NCBI RefSeq assembly: GCF_003003235.1
Contig: NZ_PVUE01000002.1
Span: 124,001 to 188,000 of the forward strand
From: Antricoccus suffuscus
Lineage (GTDB): Bacteria; Actinomycetota; Actinomycetes; Mycobacteriales; Antricoccaceae
Reading direction: 5' to 3'
Length of the DNA: 64,000 nt
Position numbers and translations under genes: made by a program. How positions within the stretch are numbered: the stretch's first letter is position 1; each line of letters starts with the position of its first letter. Shown here piece by piece: positions 18,981 to 32,224 of this stretch. The notes beneath the pieces were generated by a model. The model saw only the letters and a program-made list of their open reading frames with translations. It was not told where the DNA came from and did not search any database.

Positions 18981-19330
18981 GCTACGTCGCTGCGGATGGT
19001 GGGGCGGCGTGAGGAACCGGGGACGCGAATCGGCCCTGGCTGCGGCATCGAGGATATGCAATTAGTCACCCCGTCCCGATGCGCGAGCCGACGCGACCGG
19101 GTGAGGGTCGCCTAAATCTCTTGTGTGGTAGGCAATCTCGGCCGGTTGCGCGGCTCAATCGGTGAACGCCGTCGTCCTACTGCCGAGTAACATGGGTCCG
19201 CGGCTGCGATTAGCACGCGTTCATCAGATAACGTCTGGTGTCGGCGCGAAAACCGCTGCCATGCATTTTCACATCCGTATCGGCATGAAACCATTGCGGT
19301 TCATCCCGCCCACAGGAGGTTCGTCTGACG
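18981..19330. other. Intergenic region upstream of etfBA
   Basis: 350 bp with no convincing gene. It must hold the etfB promoter and that of the divergent membrane-protein gene. An AGGAGG ribosome-binding site for etfB lies at about 19314-19319. The longest open frame here runs into etfB in another frame and has no coding character. Confidence 0.5.
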
Positions 19331-20113
19331 ATGAACATCGTCGTACTTGTGAAGCAGGTTCCTGATTCAGGCAACCCGCGCACACTCAAAGACAGTGACA
19401 ACACAGTTGATCGCGAAAACGCCGATCTCGTCCTTAACGAGATGGACGAATACGCCATCGAGGAAGCTCTCCTAATAAAGGAAAACCAAGGCGACGGTGA
19501 AGTTACCGTTCTTTCGGTGGGCCCCGAGTCGGCGACCGACACGATCCGCAAGGCACTGCAAATGGGTGCCGACAAGGGTGTGCACGTGACCGACCCCGCG
19601 ATTCACGGCTCTGACGCCATCGCGACGGCCAAGGTCATCGCGGGCGCGCTCGGCAAGCTCGAGTGGGACATCGTGATCAGCGGCGCCGAGTCGACCGACG
19701 GCCGTGTCACCGTGATCCCGGCAATGCTTGCCGAGATCACCGGCGCGACCCAGCTGACCAGCGCACGGAAGCTCACGTTCGAGGGCACCGAGGTTACCGC
19801 CGAGCGTCAGGTCGATGGCGGTTACGAAGTGGTCAAGGGCCAGTTGCCTGCTGTTATCAGCGTCTGGGACACCATCAATGAGCCGCGCTACCCGTCGTTC
19901 AAGGGCATCATGCAGGCCAAGAAGAAGCCGATCGACACCCTCGCGCTCGCCGACACCGGCGTCGACGCCGGCGAGGTCGGACTCGAGAACTCCTGGTCCG
20001 AGGTCATCGAGTGGGCGCCACGTCCGCCGCGTCAGGCCGGCCAGGCGATCACCGACGAGGGCGACGGCGGCGTGAAGCTCGTCGAGTACCTCGTGGGCCA
20101 GAAACTTATCTAG
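19331..20113 (+). CDS. etfB: Electron transfer flavoprotein, beta subunit
   Basis: 260 residues, standard size. It begins MNIVVLVKQVPDSGNPRTL as in actinobacterial EtfB (FixA). With EtfA it carries electrons from acyl-CoA dehydrogenases to the respiratory chain in the cytoplasm. Strong AGGAGG upstream. etfA follows after 24 bp with its own ribosome-binding site, so the two are cotranscribed. Same order as Rv3029c-Rv3028c. Confidence 0.95.
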   Translation: MNIVVLVKQVPDSGNPRTLKDSDNTVDRENADLVLNEMDEYAIEEALLIKENQGDGEVTVLSVGPESATDTIRKALQMGADKGVHVTDPAIHGSDAIATAKVIAGALGKLEWDIVISGAESTDGRVTVIPAMLAEITGATQLTSARKLTFEGTEVTAERQVDGGYEVVKGQLPAVISVWDTINEPRYPSFKGIMQAKKKPIDTLALADTGVDAGEVGLENSWSEVIEWAPRPPRQAGQAITDEGDGGVKLVEYLVGQKLI

Positions 20114-20137
20114 GCAGAGGACAGGGAAGAGATATCA

Positions 20138-21097
20138 ATGAGTGAAGTACTTGTACTCGTAGAAGCTGCCGATGGTGCCCTGAAGAAGGCGACCCTCGAG
20201 CTGCTTACCGCCGCTCGCGGACTCGGTGAGCCAAGCGCGGTCGTCATCGGCGCCGCCGGTACGACCGACGCCCTTGCCGCGGCTCTCACCGAGAACGGCG
20301 CCGAGAAGATCTACGCAGTTGAGTCCGATGACGTAGTCAACTACTCGGTTGCGCCCAAGGTCGAGGCTCTCGCCCAGCTCGTGTCCGAGAAGTCGCCGGC
20401 CGCCGTACTCATCGGCTCGACGACCGAGGGCAAAGAGATCGCGGGCCGCCTCGCGGTCAAGACCGGCAACGGGCTGCTGACCGACGCAGTGGACCTCGAC
20501 GGCGAAGGTGTCGCAACCCAGTCGATCTTCGCCGGCGGCGTCAGCGTCAAGTCCAAGGTCAAGACGGGTCTGTCCATCGTCACCCTCCGGCCCAACTCGA
20601 TCACGGTCAGCACGCAGGCCGGTGCCGGTGCCCGCGAAGACATCGCGGTGACCGTCTCGGACAACGCTAAGAAGGCCCAGATCGTCGACCGGGTGACCGA
20701 GTCCGGCGGTTCGCGTCCCGAGCTCACCGAGGCCGGCAAGATCGTCTCCGGTGGTCGCGGCGTTGGCAGCGCGGACAATTTCGCCGTCATCGAGGCGTTC
20801 GCCGACTCGATCGGTGCCGCGGTCGGTGCTTCGCGTGCCGCCGTCGACTCTGGTTTCTACCCGCACCAGTTCCAGGTCGGCCAGACCGGCAAGACGGTTT
20901 CGCCGCAGCTCTACGTCGCGGCCGGCATCTCCGGCGCGATCCAGCACCGCGCGGGCATGCAGACCTCGAAGACGATCGTCGCGATCAACAAAGACGCGGA
21001 GGCCCCGATCTTCGAGCTGTCCGACTTTGGTGTTGTCGGCGACCTGTTCAACGTCGTACCGCAGGCAACCGAAGAAGTGAAGAAGCACAAGGGCTAG
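20138..21097 (+). CDS. etfA: Electron transfer flavoprotein, alpha subunit
   Basis: 319 residues. The C-terminal FAD-binding signature is clear: [20 protein letters not shown] followed by [16 protein letters not shown] and DFGVVGDLF. Forms the EtfAB heterodimer with the preceding gene. GGACAGGGAAGAG precedes the ATG. The transcript probably ends at the 22-bp hairpin about 40 bases downstream. Confidence 0.95.
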   Translation: MSEVLVLVEAADGALKKATLELLTAARGLGEPSAVVIGAAGTTDALAAALTENGAEKIYAVESDDVVNYSVAPKVEALAQLVSEKSPAAVLIGSTTEGKEIAGRLAVKTGNGLLTDAVDLDGEGVATQSIFAGGVSVKSKVKTGLSIVTLRPNSITVSTQAGAGAREDIAVTVSDNAKKAQIVDRVTESGGSRPELTEAGKIVSGGRGVGSADNFAVIEAFADSIGAAVGASRAAVDSGFYPHQFQVGQTGKTVSPQLYVAAGISGAIQHRAGMQTSKTIVAINKDAEAPIFELSDFGVVGDLFNVVPQATEEVKKHKG

Positions 21098-21137
21098 GGA
21101 CCTAACGCCCGGACCACCGCGCTCGGGCTCCTAGTCG

Positions 21138-21193
21138 ATGCGAAAGTCCCCCTTGTCACGCCCATAAAGGTGTGACAAGGGGGACTTTCGCAT
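21138..21193. terminator. 22-bp perfect inverted repeat after etfA
   Basis: Arms 21138-21159 and 21172-21193 are exact reverse complements (arm sequence ATGCGAAAGTCCCCC... TTGTCAC) around a 12-base loop. Position just after etfA suggests a terminator, but there is no T-run on either side, and the stem is far longer than needed. It could instead be a small palindromic repeat element or an mRNA-stabilising hairpin. Confidence 0.6.
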
Positions 21194-21224
21194 GACAAGC
21201 GGCTGGCCCGACGACTCGGTCTGG

Positions 21225-21293
21225 ATCGTACAAATGTGCTGTTCGACAGCAAGATTTCGAGATCGGCGCTGCCAAACCATACATTTGTGCGAT
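21225..21293. repeat. Second, nested inverted repeat between etfA and the Ddn-like gene
   Basis: Outer arms ATCGTACAAATGT (21225-21237) and ACATTTGTGCGAT (21281-21293) pair except for one base. Directly inside the left arm is a smaller hairpin, GCTG-TTCGA-CAGC. The AT-rich arms contrast with the GC-rich surroundings. It could be a structured RNA, a miniature element or an operator region. Confidence 0.45.
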
Positions 21294-21382
21294 GGTTACG
21301 ACGAAGCGGGGCACGGCCGGCAGCGATTGCTTCCCGCGGATGGCGGGGACAAAGTCGCGGACGGTGGGTGTTGAATGGAGGC

Positions 21383-21832
21383 ATGCCACTTAAAGGGGAA
21401 TACGAACGCGGACAGTTGGGCTGGGCGGCCGACCAGGCCGAGAGAATCGAAGCGTCGGGCGGGACGAAGTCGACGACTGTGGGCGGGCGGCCGGTCATCG
21501 TCGTGACGTCGGTCGGCGCGAAGACCGGGAAACTACGCAAGAACCCGTTGATGAGGGTCGAACACGAGGGCACGTACGCCGCCGTGGCATCGCTCGGTGG
21601 GGCTCCTAAGCATCCGGTCTGGTACTACAACCTCAAAACCAATCCGCACGTCGAAGTGCAGGATGCAACTGTCAAGCAAGACATGCGCGCGCGGGAAATC
21701 ACCGGCGCGGAAAAAGACATCTGGTGGGAGCGCTGCGTCGCGGCGTACCCCGACTACGCCGACTACCAGAAGAAGACGACTCGAGTGATTCCGGTGTTTC
21801 TCCTCGAGCCGATCGGCGCGGACGCCGAATAA
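21383..21832 (+). CDS. Deazaflavin (F420)-dependent nitroreductase family protein
   Basis: 149 residues of the Ddn/FDOR-B type. Visible signatures: [38 protein letters not shown] and PHVEVQD. The family uses reduced F420 to reduce quinones or other electrophiles and is often membrane-associated. It implies that the organism makes F420. ATG 21383 follows GGAGG with very short spacing. The cysteine desulfurase gene begins one base after its stop, so the two share a transcript. Confidence 0.85.
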   Translation: MPLKGEYERGQLGWAADQAERIEASGGTKSTTVGGRPVIVVTSVGAKTGKLRKNPLMRVEHEGTYAAVASLGGAPKHPVWYYNLKTNPHVEVQDATVKQDMRAREITGAEKDIWWERCVAAYPDYADYQKKTTRVIPVFLLEPIGADAE

Positions 21833-21833
21833 A

Positions 21834-23024
21834 GTGAACGGCACCGAGGTTTACCTCGACCATGCCGCCACCACCGTCGTGCGCGAAGAGGCCATCGAGG
21901 CCATGTCGCGGGTGATGCGCGATGTCGGTAATGCCTCATCCCTGCACGCGACGGGGCGACGGGCCCGCCGGTACGTCGAGGAAGCACGCGAGTCGATCGC
22001 CGAGGCCGTCGGTGCTCACCCGATCGAGATCATCCTCACCAGCGGTGCCACCGAGGCAGACAACTTGGCCGTCAAAGGCCTACATCGTCTGCGACACAAG
22101 GAGAATCCCAGGCGTAAGACGCTGATAGTGTCGCCGGCCGAACACCATGCTGTGTTGGATACGGCGCGCTGGCTGCAGTCTGACGAGGGCGCCGACCTGG
22201 CGTGGGCCGAGGTCGATCGATACGGCGCCGTCACCAGCGACAGTTTGCGCGCCGCGATCGCGACGGCGGGGGACACGGCCACCGCGGTAGCGGTGATGTG
22301 GGCCAACAACGAGGTGGGCGCGATCTCGGACATTCCGGCGCTGGCCGCGATGGCGGCGGTAGAGGGCGTGCCGATGCACAGCGACGCGGTGCAGGCTGTC
22401 GGCGTGCTGCCGATTGACTTCGCGGCGTCTGGACTGGAAACCATGGCGATCACCGCGCACAAGGTGGGCGGGCCACAGGGCGTGGGCGCGCTGGTCGCGC
22501 GGCGCTCGTTCAAACCAACCCCGTTACTGCACGGCGGCGGTCAGGAACGGCAGATCCGCTCCGGCACTTTGGACGTCGCCGGCGCGGTCGGGTTCGGGGT
22601 GGCGATTGCCGCGGCCACCGCGGAAATGCGGAACCACCGGGAGCGTGTCGGTGTGCTGCGCGAGCGCCTTATCGCTCGGCTACGCACCGTTGTGCCGGAC
22701 CTTGACGTCAACGGCGTACCCGAAAACGATCCCGGGCGCACCCTGCCGGGGATCCTCAGCGTGTCAATTCCTGGATGCAGTGGGGATGCGCTGCTGATGG
22801 TCCTCGATACCAACGGCATCTCGGTGTCGACCGGTTCGGCATGTACCGCGGGCGTCGCCGAACCGTCGCACGTCGTACTGGCCATGGGCGGCTCCGAGGA
22901 ACGGGCTCGGTCGACGCTGCGCATCTCGATGGGACGTACGACGACCGAGGCCGATCTCGACGCGTTGGTCGAAGCGTTTCCCGAGGCCGTGCTGCGCGCC
23001 CGCGCCGCGGCCGGGGTGCGCTGA
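21834..23024 (+). CDS. iscS: Cysteine desulfurase (IscS/NifS family)
   Basis: 396 residues. PLP enzyme that takes sulfur from cysteine. N-terminus VYLDHAATT; PLP lysine in ITAHKVGGPQGVGAL (Lys210); active cysteine in STGSACTAGV (Cys337). It sits directly upstream of mnmA, whose product needs the persulfide for tRNA 2-thiolation, as in Rv3025c-Rv3024c. No iscU or other Fe-S scaffold gene is adjacent, so the tRNA-thiolation role is the best supported. GTG start one base after the preceding stop. Confidence 0.92.
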   Translation: MNGTEVYLDHAATTVVREEAIEAMSRVMRDVGNASSLHATGRRARRYVEEARESIAEAVGAHPIEIILTSGATEADNLAVKGLHRLRHKENPRRKTLIVSPAEHHAVLDTARWLQSDEGADLAWAEVDRYGAVTSDSLRAAIATAGDTATAVAVMWANNEVGAISDIPALAAMAAVEGVPMHSDAVQAVGVLPIDFAASGLETMAITAHKVGGPQGVGALVARRSFKPTPLLHGGGQERQIRSGTLDVAGAVGFGVAIAAATAEMRNHRERVGVLRERLIARLRTVVPDLDVNGVPENDPGRTLPGILSVSIPGCSGDALLMVLDTNGISVSTGSACTAGVAEPSHVVLAMGGSEERARSTLRISMGRTTTEADLDALVEAFPEAVLRARAAAGVR

Positions 23025-23030
23025 GCCGGG

Positions 23031-23036
23031 TAGACT
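23031..23036 (+). promoter_or_regulatory. Candidate -10 element for a leaderless mnmA transcript
   Basis: TAGACT (TANNNT form) ends nine bases before the mnmA GTG, and no Shine-Dalgarno is visible. This spacing is what a leaderless actinobacterial mRNA would show, giving mnmA a promoter besides read-through from iscS. Confidence 0.4.
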
Positions 23037-23045
23037 CTTGCAACC

Positions 23046-24134
23046 GTGAAGATTCTTGCTGCAATGTCCGGTGGAGTCGACTCCGCCGTTGCCACCGCCC
23101 GTGCCGTCGATGCAGGTCACGATGTGACCGGCGTCCATCTTGCTTTGTCGCGTGCCCCCGAAGCCGTTCGCGCTGGTGCTCGTGGATGCTGCACGGTAGA
23201 AGACTCGCGTGACGCTCGTCGCGCCGCCGACGTACTAGGAATCCCGTTCTATATCTGGGATCTCGCCGAGCAGTTCCGCGAGGACGTCATCGACGACTTC
23301 GTGGCAGAGTACGCGGCCGGCCGCACGCCCAACCCTTGCCTGCGGTGCAACGAGAAAATCAAGTTCACCGCCGTACTTGACCGGGCCCGCGCCCTCGGCT
23401 TCGACGCCGTGGTGACCGGACACCATGCCAAGCTCGAGCTCGACGATGCTGGTACGCCGCACCTGGCACGTTCGGTCGATATGGGCAAAGACCAGTCTTA
23501 TGTCCTCGCCGTACTTACCCCGGACCAGCTGCGATTCGCGATGTTCCCGCTCGGCGATACGACCAAGGACGACGTACGCGCCGAGGCTGCTCGCCGCGGA
23601 CTGTCGGTCGCAGACAAGCCCGACAGCCACGATATCTGCTTCATCGCTAACGGCGACACCGCCGGATTCCTCACCCAACACCTCGGTGAGCAGCCCGGGG
23701 AGATTGTGGACTCGACCTCTGGCGAGGTCCTCGGATCGCATAATGGCTCGTACTCCTTCACGATCGGGCAGCGCAAGGGTCTGCGCCTTGGCAATCCGGT
23801 CAGCGACGGCAAGCCGCGCTACGTCTTGGATATCTCTCCAGTCGATAACCGGGTGACCGTCGGGACCGCCGACCAGCTCGATATCGCCACCGTGGTCGCC
23901 GAGCGCCCGGTGTGGACGACCGGCGAGGTCCCGGCGCTGCCGTGGAGCGGCACGGTGCAGATGCGTGCACATGGCGGCATGGCCGGCGCCGTGGTCGAAA
24001 TTGATGCGGACGGGCGACTGGTCGTCGGGTTGACCGAACCGGTCAAGGGGATTTCCGCGGGGCAGGCCATCGTGCTCTACGACAGCGACAACGTCGTCGG
24101 GTCGGCCACTATTTGTCACACAGTCGCGGCGTGA
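23046..24134 (+). CDS. mnmA: tRNA-specific 2-thiouridylase
   Basis: 362 residues. Thiolates U34 of Lys, Glu and Gln tRNAs using ATP and sulfur from the desulfurase. ATP-pyrophosphatase loop SGGVDS at 9-14; catalytic cysteines in PNPCLRCNE (near 98) and DICFIA (Cys198). It overlaps the next gene by GTGA. Two of the tRNAs it would modify family members of (Gln, Glu) are encoded at 59 kb, although their anticodons here begin with C, so they are not themselves substrates. Confidence 0.94.
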   Translation: MKILAAMSGGVDSAVATARAVDAGHDVTGVHLALSRAPEAVRAGARGCCTVEDSRDARRAADVLGIPFYIWDLAEQFREDVIDDFVAEYAAGRTPNPCLRCNEKIKFTAVLDRARALGFDAVVTGHHAKLELDDAGTPHLARSVDMGKDQSYVLAVLTPDQLRFAMFPLGDTTKDDVRAEAARRGLSVADKPDSHDICFIANGDTAGFLTQHLGEQPGEIVDSTSGEVLGSHNGSYSFTIGQRKGLRLGNPVSDGKPRYVLDISPVDNRVTVGTADQLDIATVVAERPVWTTGEVPALPWSGTVQMRAHGGMAGAVVEIDADGRLVVGLTEPVKGISAGQAIVLYDSDNVVGSATICHTVAA

Positions 24135-25134
24135 CGACGCTTCCAGCAGGAACGACCGGGATCGGTTCGCTGCCAGGCACCGATCCGTCCGAGGCCATGC
24201 GGGTTGCGTTTGGTGAAAACCTCGATATCGCCTTCATGGCGGAGCTTCCTGCCCGCGGTCCTGGCGCGGACATAATCGGCCGTGCGAGCGGCGTACTGGT
24301 TGACCTGTACGTCGATCGCACAGTGTCCGGATGGCGGATAGTCCCGCGGGCCGGCCTGGACTGGCGGCGTACCAAGGACTTGTGGGCGCGCGATCTCGAT
24401 GCACTGCAGGTGGCCGCCGACGGGTACGACGGCCCGCTGAAGATCCAGGTCGCCGGGCCATGGACGCTGACGGCGAGCGTCGAGCTGGCCAGTGGTCACC
24501 GGATCCAGACCGATCACGGCGCGCTGCGTGATGTGCACGAGTCGCTCAGTGAGGGGATAGCCGGTCTGGTGACGGAGGTCGCCGCCCGCTGCCCTCAGGC
24601 ACAGTTGATCGTCCAGCTCGACGAGCCCAGCTTGCCGGCCGTCCTCGCCGGTGACCTGCCGACGGCCAGCGGATTTGGCCGGCTCGACCCGATTGACGAA
24701 CCGACGCTCGAACAAGGCCTGGCGCGCACGATCTCGACCATCGGCGTACCTGTCCTGGTGCACTCCTGCGCGCCCAAACCGCCACTGGTGATGCTGAAGC
24801 GTGCCGGCGCGACGGGTGTGGCGATCGACCTCGCGCTGGTCACTGAGGCGCAGTACGACGAGCTCGGCGAAGCGCTCGACGGCGACTTCGTCCTCTATGG
24901 TGGCGTCTTCGGTGTGGCGGAGGTCGGTCCGAAGACGATCGACCGGACCGCGCAACGAATTCGCAGACTTGCTCGGCACATAGGGATGTCTGGCGAAGGG
25001 GTGCGCACCCAACTCGGCCTGTCGACCGCGTGCGGCCTCACCGGGATGCCTATGGAGCGCGCCATCGAAAGGCTCCAAGCCCTCAACACGCTGGCTGCCC
25101 AGCTCCAGGACAATCCCGAGGAGGACGAGGAACG

Positions 25135-25138
<4 letters not shown>
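24131..25138 (+). CDS. MetE C-terminal-domain-like protein (core-MetE)
   Basis: 335 residues corresponding only to the catalytic C-terminal barrel of cobalamin-independent methionine synthase. Start GTG 24131 overlaps the mnmA stop. Zinc-ligand positions appear kept: HSC (in [10 protein letters not shown]) and the late cysteine in [11 protein letters not shown]. The N-terminal folate-interacting half of MetE (~750 residues) is absent. Its order (mnmA, this gene, then ligA) matches Rv3024c-Rv3015c-Rv3014c. Methyl donor and acceptor are unknown; annotation as methionine synthase should be treated with caution. Confidence 0.8.
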
Positions 25139-28253
<3,115 letters not shown>

Positions 28254-28261
28254 GAGTTCGG

Positions 28262-28921
28262 CTACTTTTCGCGAGTCTCTTCGAAGCGTAGGAAGATCGT
28301 GCGCGCGATTCCGACGATGTGTGCGAGGCGGGCGATCTCGCTTGGCCGGAAGTCTGGACCGCCGGGCCGACCGGCGACGACGCAGAAGAACTCACCGGCC
28401 GGAGCGCCCATCAGCGAGGTGTCGAGGGTCGTCCACGTTTCGGGCACGGGATCGCGGCTGGGCTCGATCAGCCGGGCGCGCTCCAGCTGGGCCCACGGGG
28501 CCACCTTGCCCGCGTCCGGCGCGCCCTTGCTGCGCAGGAGCACTTCGCCCTCGTGGTCGACCAGCACGCCCCAGCCGGACCGGAACAGCCACGGAATGTC
28601 ATCGAGCAGCAGTTGTCCGGCGCCGAGCGGATCGGCCGACATGGCCTCGATCAGCGCAAGCTCACGATGCGTCGCCAGCGCGCCGTCGAAGGGGCGGATG
28701 GACTCAACCTGCACGCCGTCGATCGACTGGGCCGCGCTCATGATCTCGTCGGGAAGCTTGCCGGGACCGATATCGATCACGATGTCATCGACGGCGTGAT
28801 TGTCGGCCTTGTCGACGATGTCGACACTGATGATGTCGCCACCGGCCGAACCGATCGCTGTGGCGACGAGACCTAGCGAACCGGGGTGGTCGGGCAAGAT
28901 CACGCGCAGCAGATAAGACAT
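28262..28921 (-). CDS. ACT-domain protein (Rv3013-like)
   Basis: 219 residues. Start ATG 28921 (SYLLRVILPDHPGSLG). Residues 1-75 are an ACT domain of the amino-acid-binding type, with DHPGSLGLVATAIGSAGGDI as ligand-loop motif. Residues ~90-219 are a second domain (GAF-like in size, DIPWLFRSGWGVLVDHEG) without assigned function. It lies between ligA and the gat genes, as Rv3013 does in M. tuberculosis, convergent with ligA. Probably an amino-acid-sensing regulatory protein; target unknown. Confidence 0.8.
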   Translation of the reverse strand: MSYLLRVILPDHPGSLGLVATAIGSAGGDIISVDIVDKADNHAVDDIVIDIGPGKLPDEIMSAAQSIDGVQVESIRPFDGALATHRELALIEAMSADPLGAGQLLLDDIPWLFRSGWGVLVDHEGEVLLRSKGAPDAGKVAPWAQLERARLIEPSRDPVPETWTTLDTSLMGAPAGEFFCVVAGRPGGPDFRPSEIARLAHIVGIARTIFLRFEETREK

Positions 28922-29073
28922 GTCACTTCGTTTCGCAGATGGGGGCATTTTTCCAGGTTGTCCGGGTTAAACATCTACCACCTAATCACGACAGGTACGC
29001 CGCGGGCGATGACTTGTGCCGAGCCGATACCGCACCGCAACACGACGTTACGTCGCGGAAACCGGTGGCGAGG

Positions 29074-29988
29074 CTACCAGTCCGCGCCGACCAGAAGACC
29101 AATCACGAGCGCCGCGCCGTAGACAATCTGGAGCTGACCGGTGGCTACGAGAACACTGATCAGGTCCATACCTTTCGCGCCGCGTAGCACGGTGCGTACC
29201 GGAAAGAAGCCGACTATGGCAGCGATTGCGATGAGTGGCAGACAGATCACCGGCACCACCAGCGCGCCCACGACTATCGCCAGACCGACGCACAGCGCAT
29301 ACATGATGCGGGTGCCGCGGTCACCGAGCCGCACCGCGGACGTGCGTTTCCCGACCAGCGCGTCCTTGGGCAGGTCGCGCAGGTTGTTGGCGACAAGTAC
29401 GGCGACCGCGAGCAGGCCCACCGGGATCGCGGTCCACAGCGCGAGCCAGCTCAGCCGCGGGTGCGAGCCCGCGACGTAGGCCGTGCCGATCACGGCGACG
29501 AGCCCGAAGAACACGAAGACGGACACGTCGCCGAGCCCGCGATAGCCGTACGGCGAGGAGCCGCCGGTGTAGAACCACGCGCCGACGATCGCCACGGCGC
29601 CAACGAGCACTAGCCAGTACGACGTACTGACGGCCAGGCCGAGCCCACAGAGCGCGGCCAGTGCGAAACAGCCGAACGCGGCGTACTTGACCTGCTTCGC
29701 CGGGACGACTCCCGAAGCGGTGAGCCGCAGCGGGCCCACTCGGTCGGCGTCGGCGCCGCGGATCCCGTCGCTGTAGTCGTTGGCGTAGTTCACGCCGATC
29801 TGCAGCGCCAGCCCGACGACGAGCGCGAGCACGACCCGCCACCAGCTGATTTCGCCGTACCAACCGGTGCCGGATGGGGCGTACTCGGCGGCGACGGCGG
29901 TGCCCACGGCAACGGGTACGACAGACAGCGGCAGAGTGCGGGGGCGGGCGCCGGCTACCCAGAGGGATGCCTGGCTGCGATTTTTCAC
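29074..29988 (-). CDS. menA: 1,4-dihydroxy-2-naphthoate polyprenyltransferase
   Basis: 304 residues, UbiA-family membrane enzyme with about eight helices. Joins the polyprenyl tail to 1,4-dihydroxy-2-naphthoate in menaquinone synthesis. Aspartate motifs: NYANDYSDGIRGADADR and DLPKDALVGKRTSAVRLG. The N-terminus reads WVAGARPRTLPLSVVPVAVG, typical of MenA. GTG 29988 is chosen because the polypeptide before it is basic and unlike the family; a longer start (30108) is possible. Divergent from gatC; no other men genes in view. Confidence 0.9.
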   Translation of the reverse strand: MKNRSQASLWVAGARPRTLPLSVVPVAVGTAVAAEYAPSGTGWYGEISWWRVVLALVVGLALQIGVNYANDYSDGIRGADADRVGPLRLTASGVVPAKQVKYAAFGCFALAALCGLGLAVSTSYWLVLVGAVAIVGAWFYTGGSSPYGYRGLGDVSVFVFFGLVAVIGTAYVAGSHPRLSWLALWTAIPVGLLAVAVLVANNLRDLPKDALVGKRTSAVRLGDRGTRIMYALCVGLAIVVGALVVPVICLPLIAIAAIVGFFPVRTVLRGAKGMDLISVLVATGQLQIVYGAALVIGLLVGADW

Positions 29989-30138
29989 CAGGACATCTTC
30001 GCGTAACCGACACAACGGGTCAGCAGGTGCCCTCCGCTTCGATAGCGGCCAGTAGAATAAACGATTTGGCACGACCTTGTTCAAGTGAACGAACGCTTGG
30101 ACAGGCACCCAACGTCGACAGGAATGTCTTCACCACAC

Positions 30139-30444
30139 ATGTCTGAATCAAAGATCAGCCGCGATGAAGTGGCCCATCTGGCGCATTTGTCCAGGTTGTC
30201 GGTCACCGAATCCGAGATTGATACCTTCGCCCCGCAGCTCGAACGCATCCTGGAGTACGTCGCGAAGGTGGGTGAGGTCGCCGCTGACGAGATTCCGCCG
30301 ATGTCGCACAACGTGCCGATGACCAACGTGACCCGACCGGACGTGATCACCCCGTCGCTGGATCGTGACGAGGTACTGCGGGCGGCGCCGGCCGCACAGG
30401 AAAACCGGTTCCGGGTACCGCGCATCCTTGACGAGGAGGCGTAA
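30139..30444 (+). CDS. gatC: Asp/Glu-tRNA amidotransferase subunit C
   Basis: 101 residues. Start ATG 30139 ([20 protein letters not shown]) gives the normal family length; ATG 30124 in frame is an alternative. Small scaffold subunit that stabilises GatA-GatB. The three-subunit enzyme amidates Glu-tRNA-Gln and Asp-tRNA-Asn. gatA starts two bases after the stop. Confidence 0.93.
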   Translation: MSESKISRDEVAHLAHLSRLSVTESEIDTFAPQLERILEYVAKVGEVAADEIPPMSHNVPMTNVTRPDVITPSLDRDEVLRAAPAAQENRFRVPRILDEEA

Positions 30445-30446
30445 GC

Positions 30447-31973
30447 ATGGCGCCGAGCGAACTGATTCATCTGTCCGCTGCCGACCTCGCGGCCAGGCTC
30501 GCCGCCGGCGACGTCACGTCCGTCGAGGTGACGCAGGCTCATCTCGACCAGATCTCCGCGGTCGACGACACGATCGGGTCATTTCTGCACGTCGATGGCG
30601 CCAAGGCGCTCGCACAGGCCGCGACGGTCGACGAAGACCGCGCCGCCGGCAAGGCTCTCGGCCCGCTCGCCGGCGTGCCGATCGGCCTGAAGGACGTCTT
30701 CGTCACCCGGGGTACGCCGACCACCGCCGGCTCGAAGATCCTCGAGGGCTGGACCCCGCCGTATGAGAGCACGGTGAGCGCCCGCGCGCTGGCGGCCGGG
30801 CTCGTCGTACTCGGCAAGACCAACATGGACGAGTTCGCGATGGGCTCGACCAACGAAAACTCGGCGTACAAGCCGGTCCGTAACCCGTGGAATCACGACC
30901 GGATCCCCGGCGGCTCCTCCGGCGGCTCGGCGTCCGCGGTCGCCAGCTTTGAAACGCCGCTCTCGCTCGGTACCGATACCGGTGGCTCGGTCCGGCAGCC
31001 AGCGGCGATGTGCGGTCTGGTCGGGATGAAGCCGACGTACGGCAGTAACTCGCGGTACGGCGTCATCGCCTTCTCCTCGAGCCTCGACACTCCTGGTCCG
31101 TTCGGCCGCACCGTTATGGACACCGCGCTACTGCATGAGGCGATCTCCGGCTATGACCCGTGCGATTCGACGTCGATCGATGCACCGGTGCCCGGAGTGG
31201 TCGCGGCGGCGCGCAAGGGCGCCAACGGCGATCTCACGGGTGTGCGCGTGGGCGTCGTACGCGAGCTCGGCGGTGACGGTTATGAGACCGGCGTGATGAG
31301 CGCGTTCGAGGCCGGCGTACAGACGCTGCGCGACCTTGGTGCGACGGTGACCGAAGTCAGCTGCCCGCACTTCTCCTACAGCCTTCCGGCGTACTACCTG
31401 ATCGCGCCCAGCGAGGCCTCGTCCAACCTGGCCAGGTTCGACTCCGTCCGCTACGGGCTACGGGTCGGCGACGACGGCGAGGCCAGCCTCGAGGAAGTCA
31501 TGTCGATGACCCGAGAGGCCGGCTTCGGCGCAGAGGTCAAGCGTCGCATCATTCTGGGCGCGTACGCGCTGTCCAGTGGCTACTACGACGCCTACTACGG
31601 CCAGGCGCAGAAGGTGCGCACCCTGCTGGCGCGCGACTTCACCGCCGCCTTCGAGCAGGTCGACGTGCTGGTGTCACCGACGACACCGACGGTGGCCTAC
31701 CCGATTGGCGCGAAGGTCAACGATCCACTCGCGATGTACCAAGGCGACCTGTGCACGCTGCCGGCCAGTCTCGTCGGCGTACCGGCGATGTCGCTGCCGG
31801 TCGGGTTGGCCGAGGATCCTGCTGACAGCGGGGGTACGCCGCTGCCGGTGGGCCTGCAGATCATGGCGCCGACGATGGCCGATGACCGCTGCTACCGGGT
31901 CGGCGCAGCACTCGAAGGCGCGCTCGATGCCTCCCGCGGTGCGCCGTTCCTTGCCGAGTTGGCGATCCGATGA
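30447..31973 (+). CDS. gatA: Asp/Glu-tRNA amidotransferase subunit A
   Basis: 508 residues. Glutaminase/amidase subunit. Catalytic Lys in [10 protein letters not shown], Ser-cisSer in [13 protein letters not shown] and [23 protein letters not shown] precedes the ATG. Its stop overlaps the next small gene by ATGA. In M. tuberculosis pfkA follows gatA at this place; here a small membrane protein is present instead. Confidence 0.96.
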   Translation: MAPSELIHLSAADLAARLAAGDVTSVEVTQAHLDQISAVDDTIGSFLHVDGAKALAQAATVDEDRAAGKALGPLAGVPIGLKDVFVTRGTPTTAGSKILEGWTPPYESTVSARALAAGLVVLGKTNMDEFAMGSTNENSAYKPVRNPWNHDRIPGGSSGGSASAVASFETPLSLGTDTGGSVRQPAAMCGLVGMKPTYGSNSRYGVIAFSSSLDTPGPFGRTVMDTALLHEAISGYDPCDSTSIDAPVPGVVAAARKGANGDLTGVRVGVVRELGGDGYETGVMSAFEAGVQTLRDLGATVTEVSCPHFSYSLPAYYLIAPSEASSNLARFDSVRYGLRVGDDGEASLEEVMSMTREAGFGAEVKRRIILGAYALSSGYYDAYYGQAQKVRTLLARDFTAAFEQVDVLVSPTTPTVAYPIGAKVNDPLAMYQGDLCTLPASLVGVPAMSLPVGLAEDPADSGGTPLPVGLQIMAPTMADDRCYRVGAALEGALDASRGAPFLAELAIR

Positions 31974-32224
31974 ACGAGCTGGAGCTGAGCGGTCGCAACA
32001 AGAAGATCAACATTGCCGCGTGGTCGCTGGCGATCTTCGTGATCGTGGTCGGCGTCATCATGATGGTCACGACGGGCGAGAAGATCTTCCTGTTGTTCAT
32101 CATCCTTGGCTTACTGACCGTTGTTAACGTGATCTTCTACGACCGAGTCGTGCTCAAACCAAAACTGGCCAAGCTACGGGCCGATCGCGAAGCGGCCGAG
32201 ACCAACCAGGAGAAGACCCTATGA
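31970..32224 (+). CDS. Small two-helix membrane protein inside the gat operon
   Basis: 84 residues: a short polar N-terminus, two hydrophobic helices at ~16-36 and ~40-57, and a charged Lys/Arg/Glu C-tail. ATGA overlaps on both sides (gatA stop and gatB start) tie its translation to both subunits. No known family. The charged tail would face the cytoplasm with both ends in, so an interaction with the amidotransferase or a separate housekeeping role are both possible. Confidence 0.75.
   Translation: MNELELSGRNKKINIAAWSLAIFVIVVGVIMMVTTGEKIFLLFIILGLLTVVNVIFYDRVVLKPKLAKLRADREAAETNQEKTL

Noticed and set aside
20135-21088. 317-residue open frame antisense to etfA
   Set aside because: Fully inside etfA on the other strand and rich in Asp/Arg/Gly repeats; no independent support.
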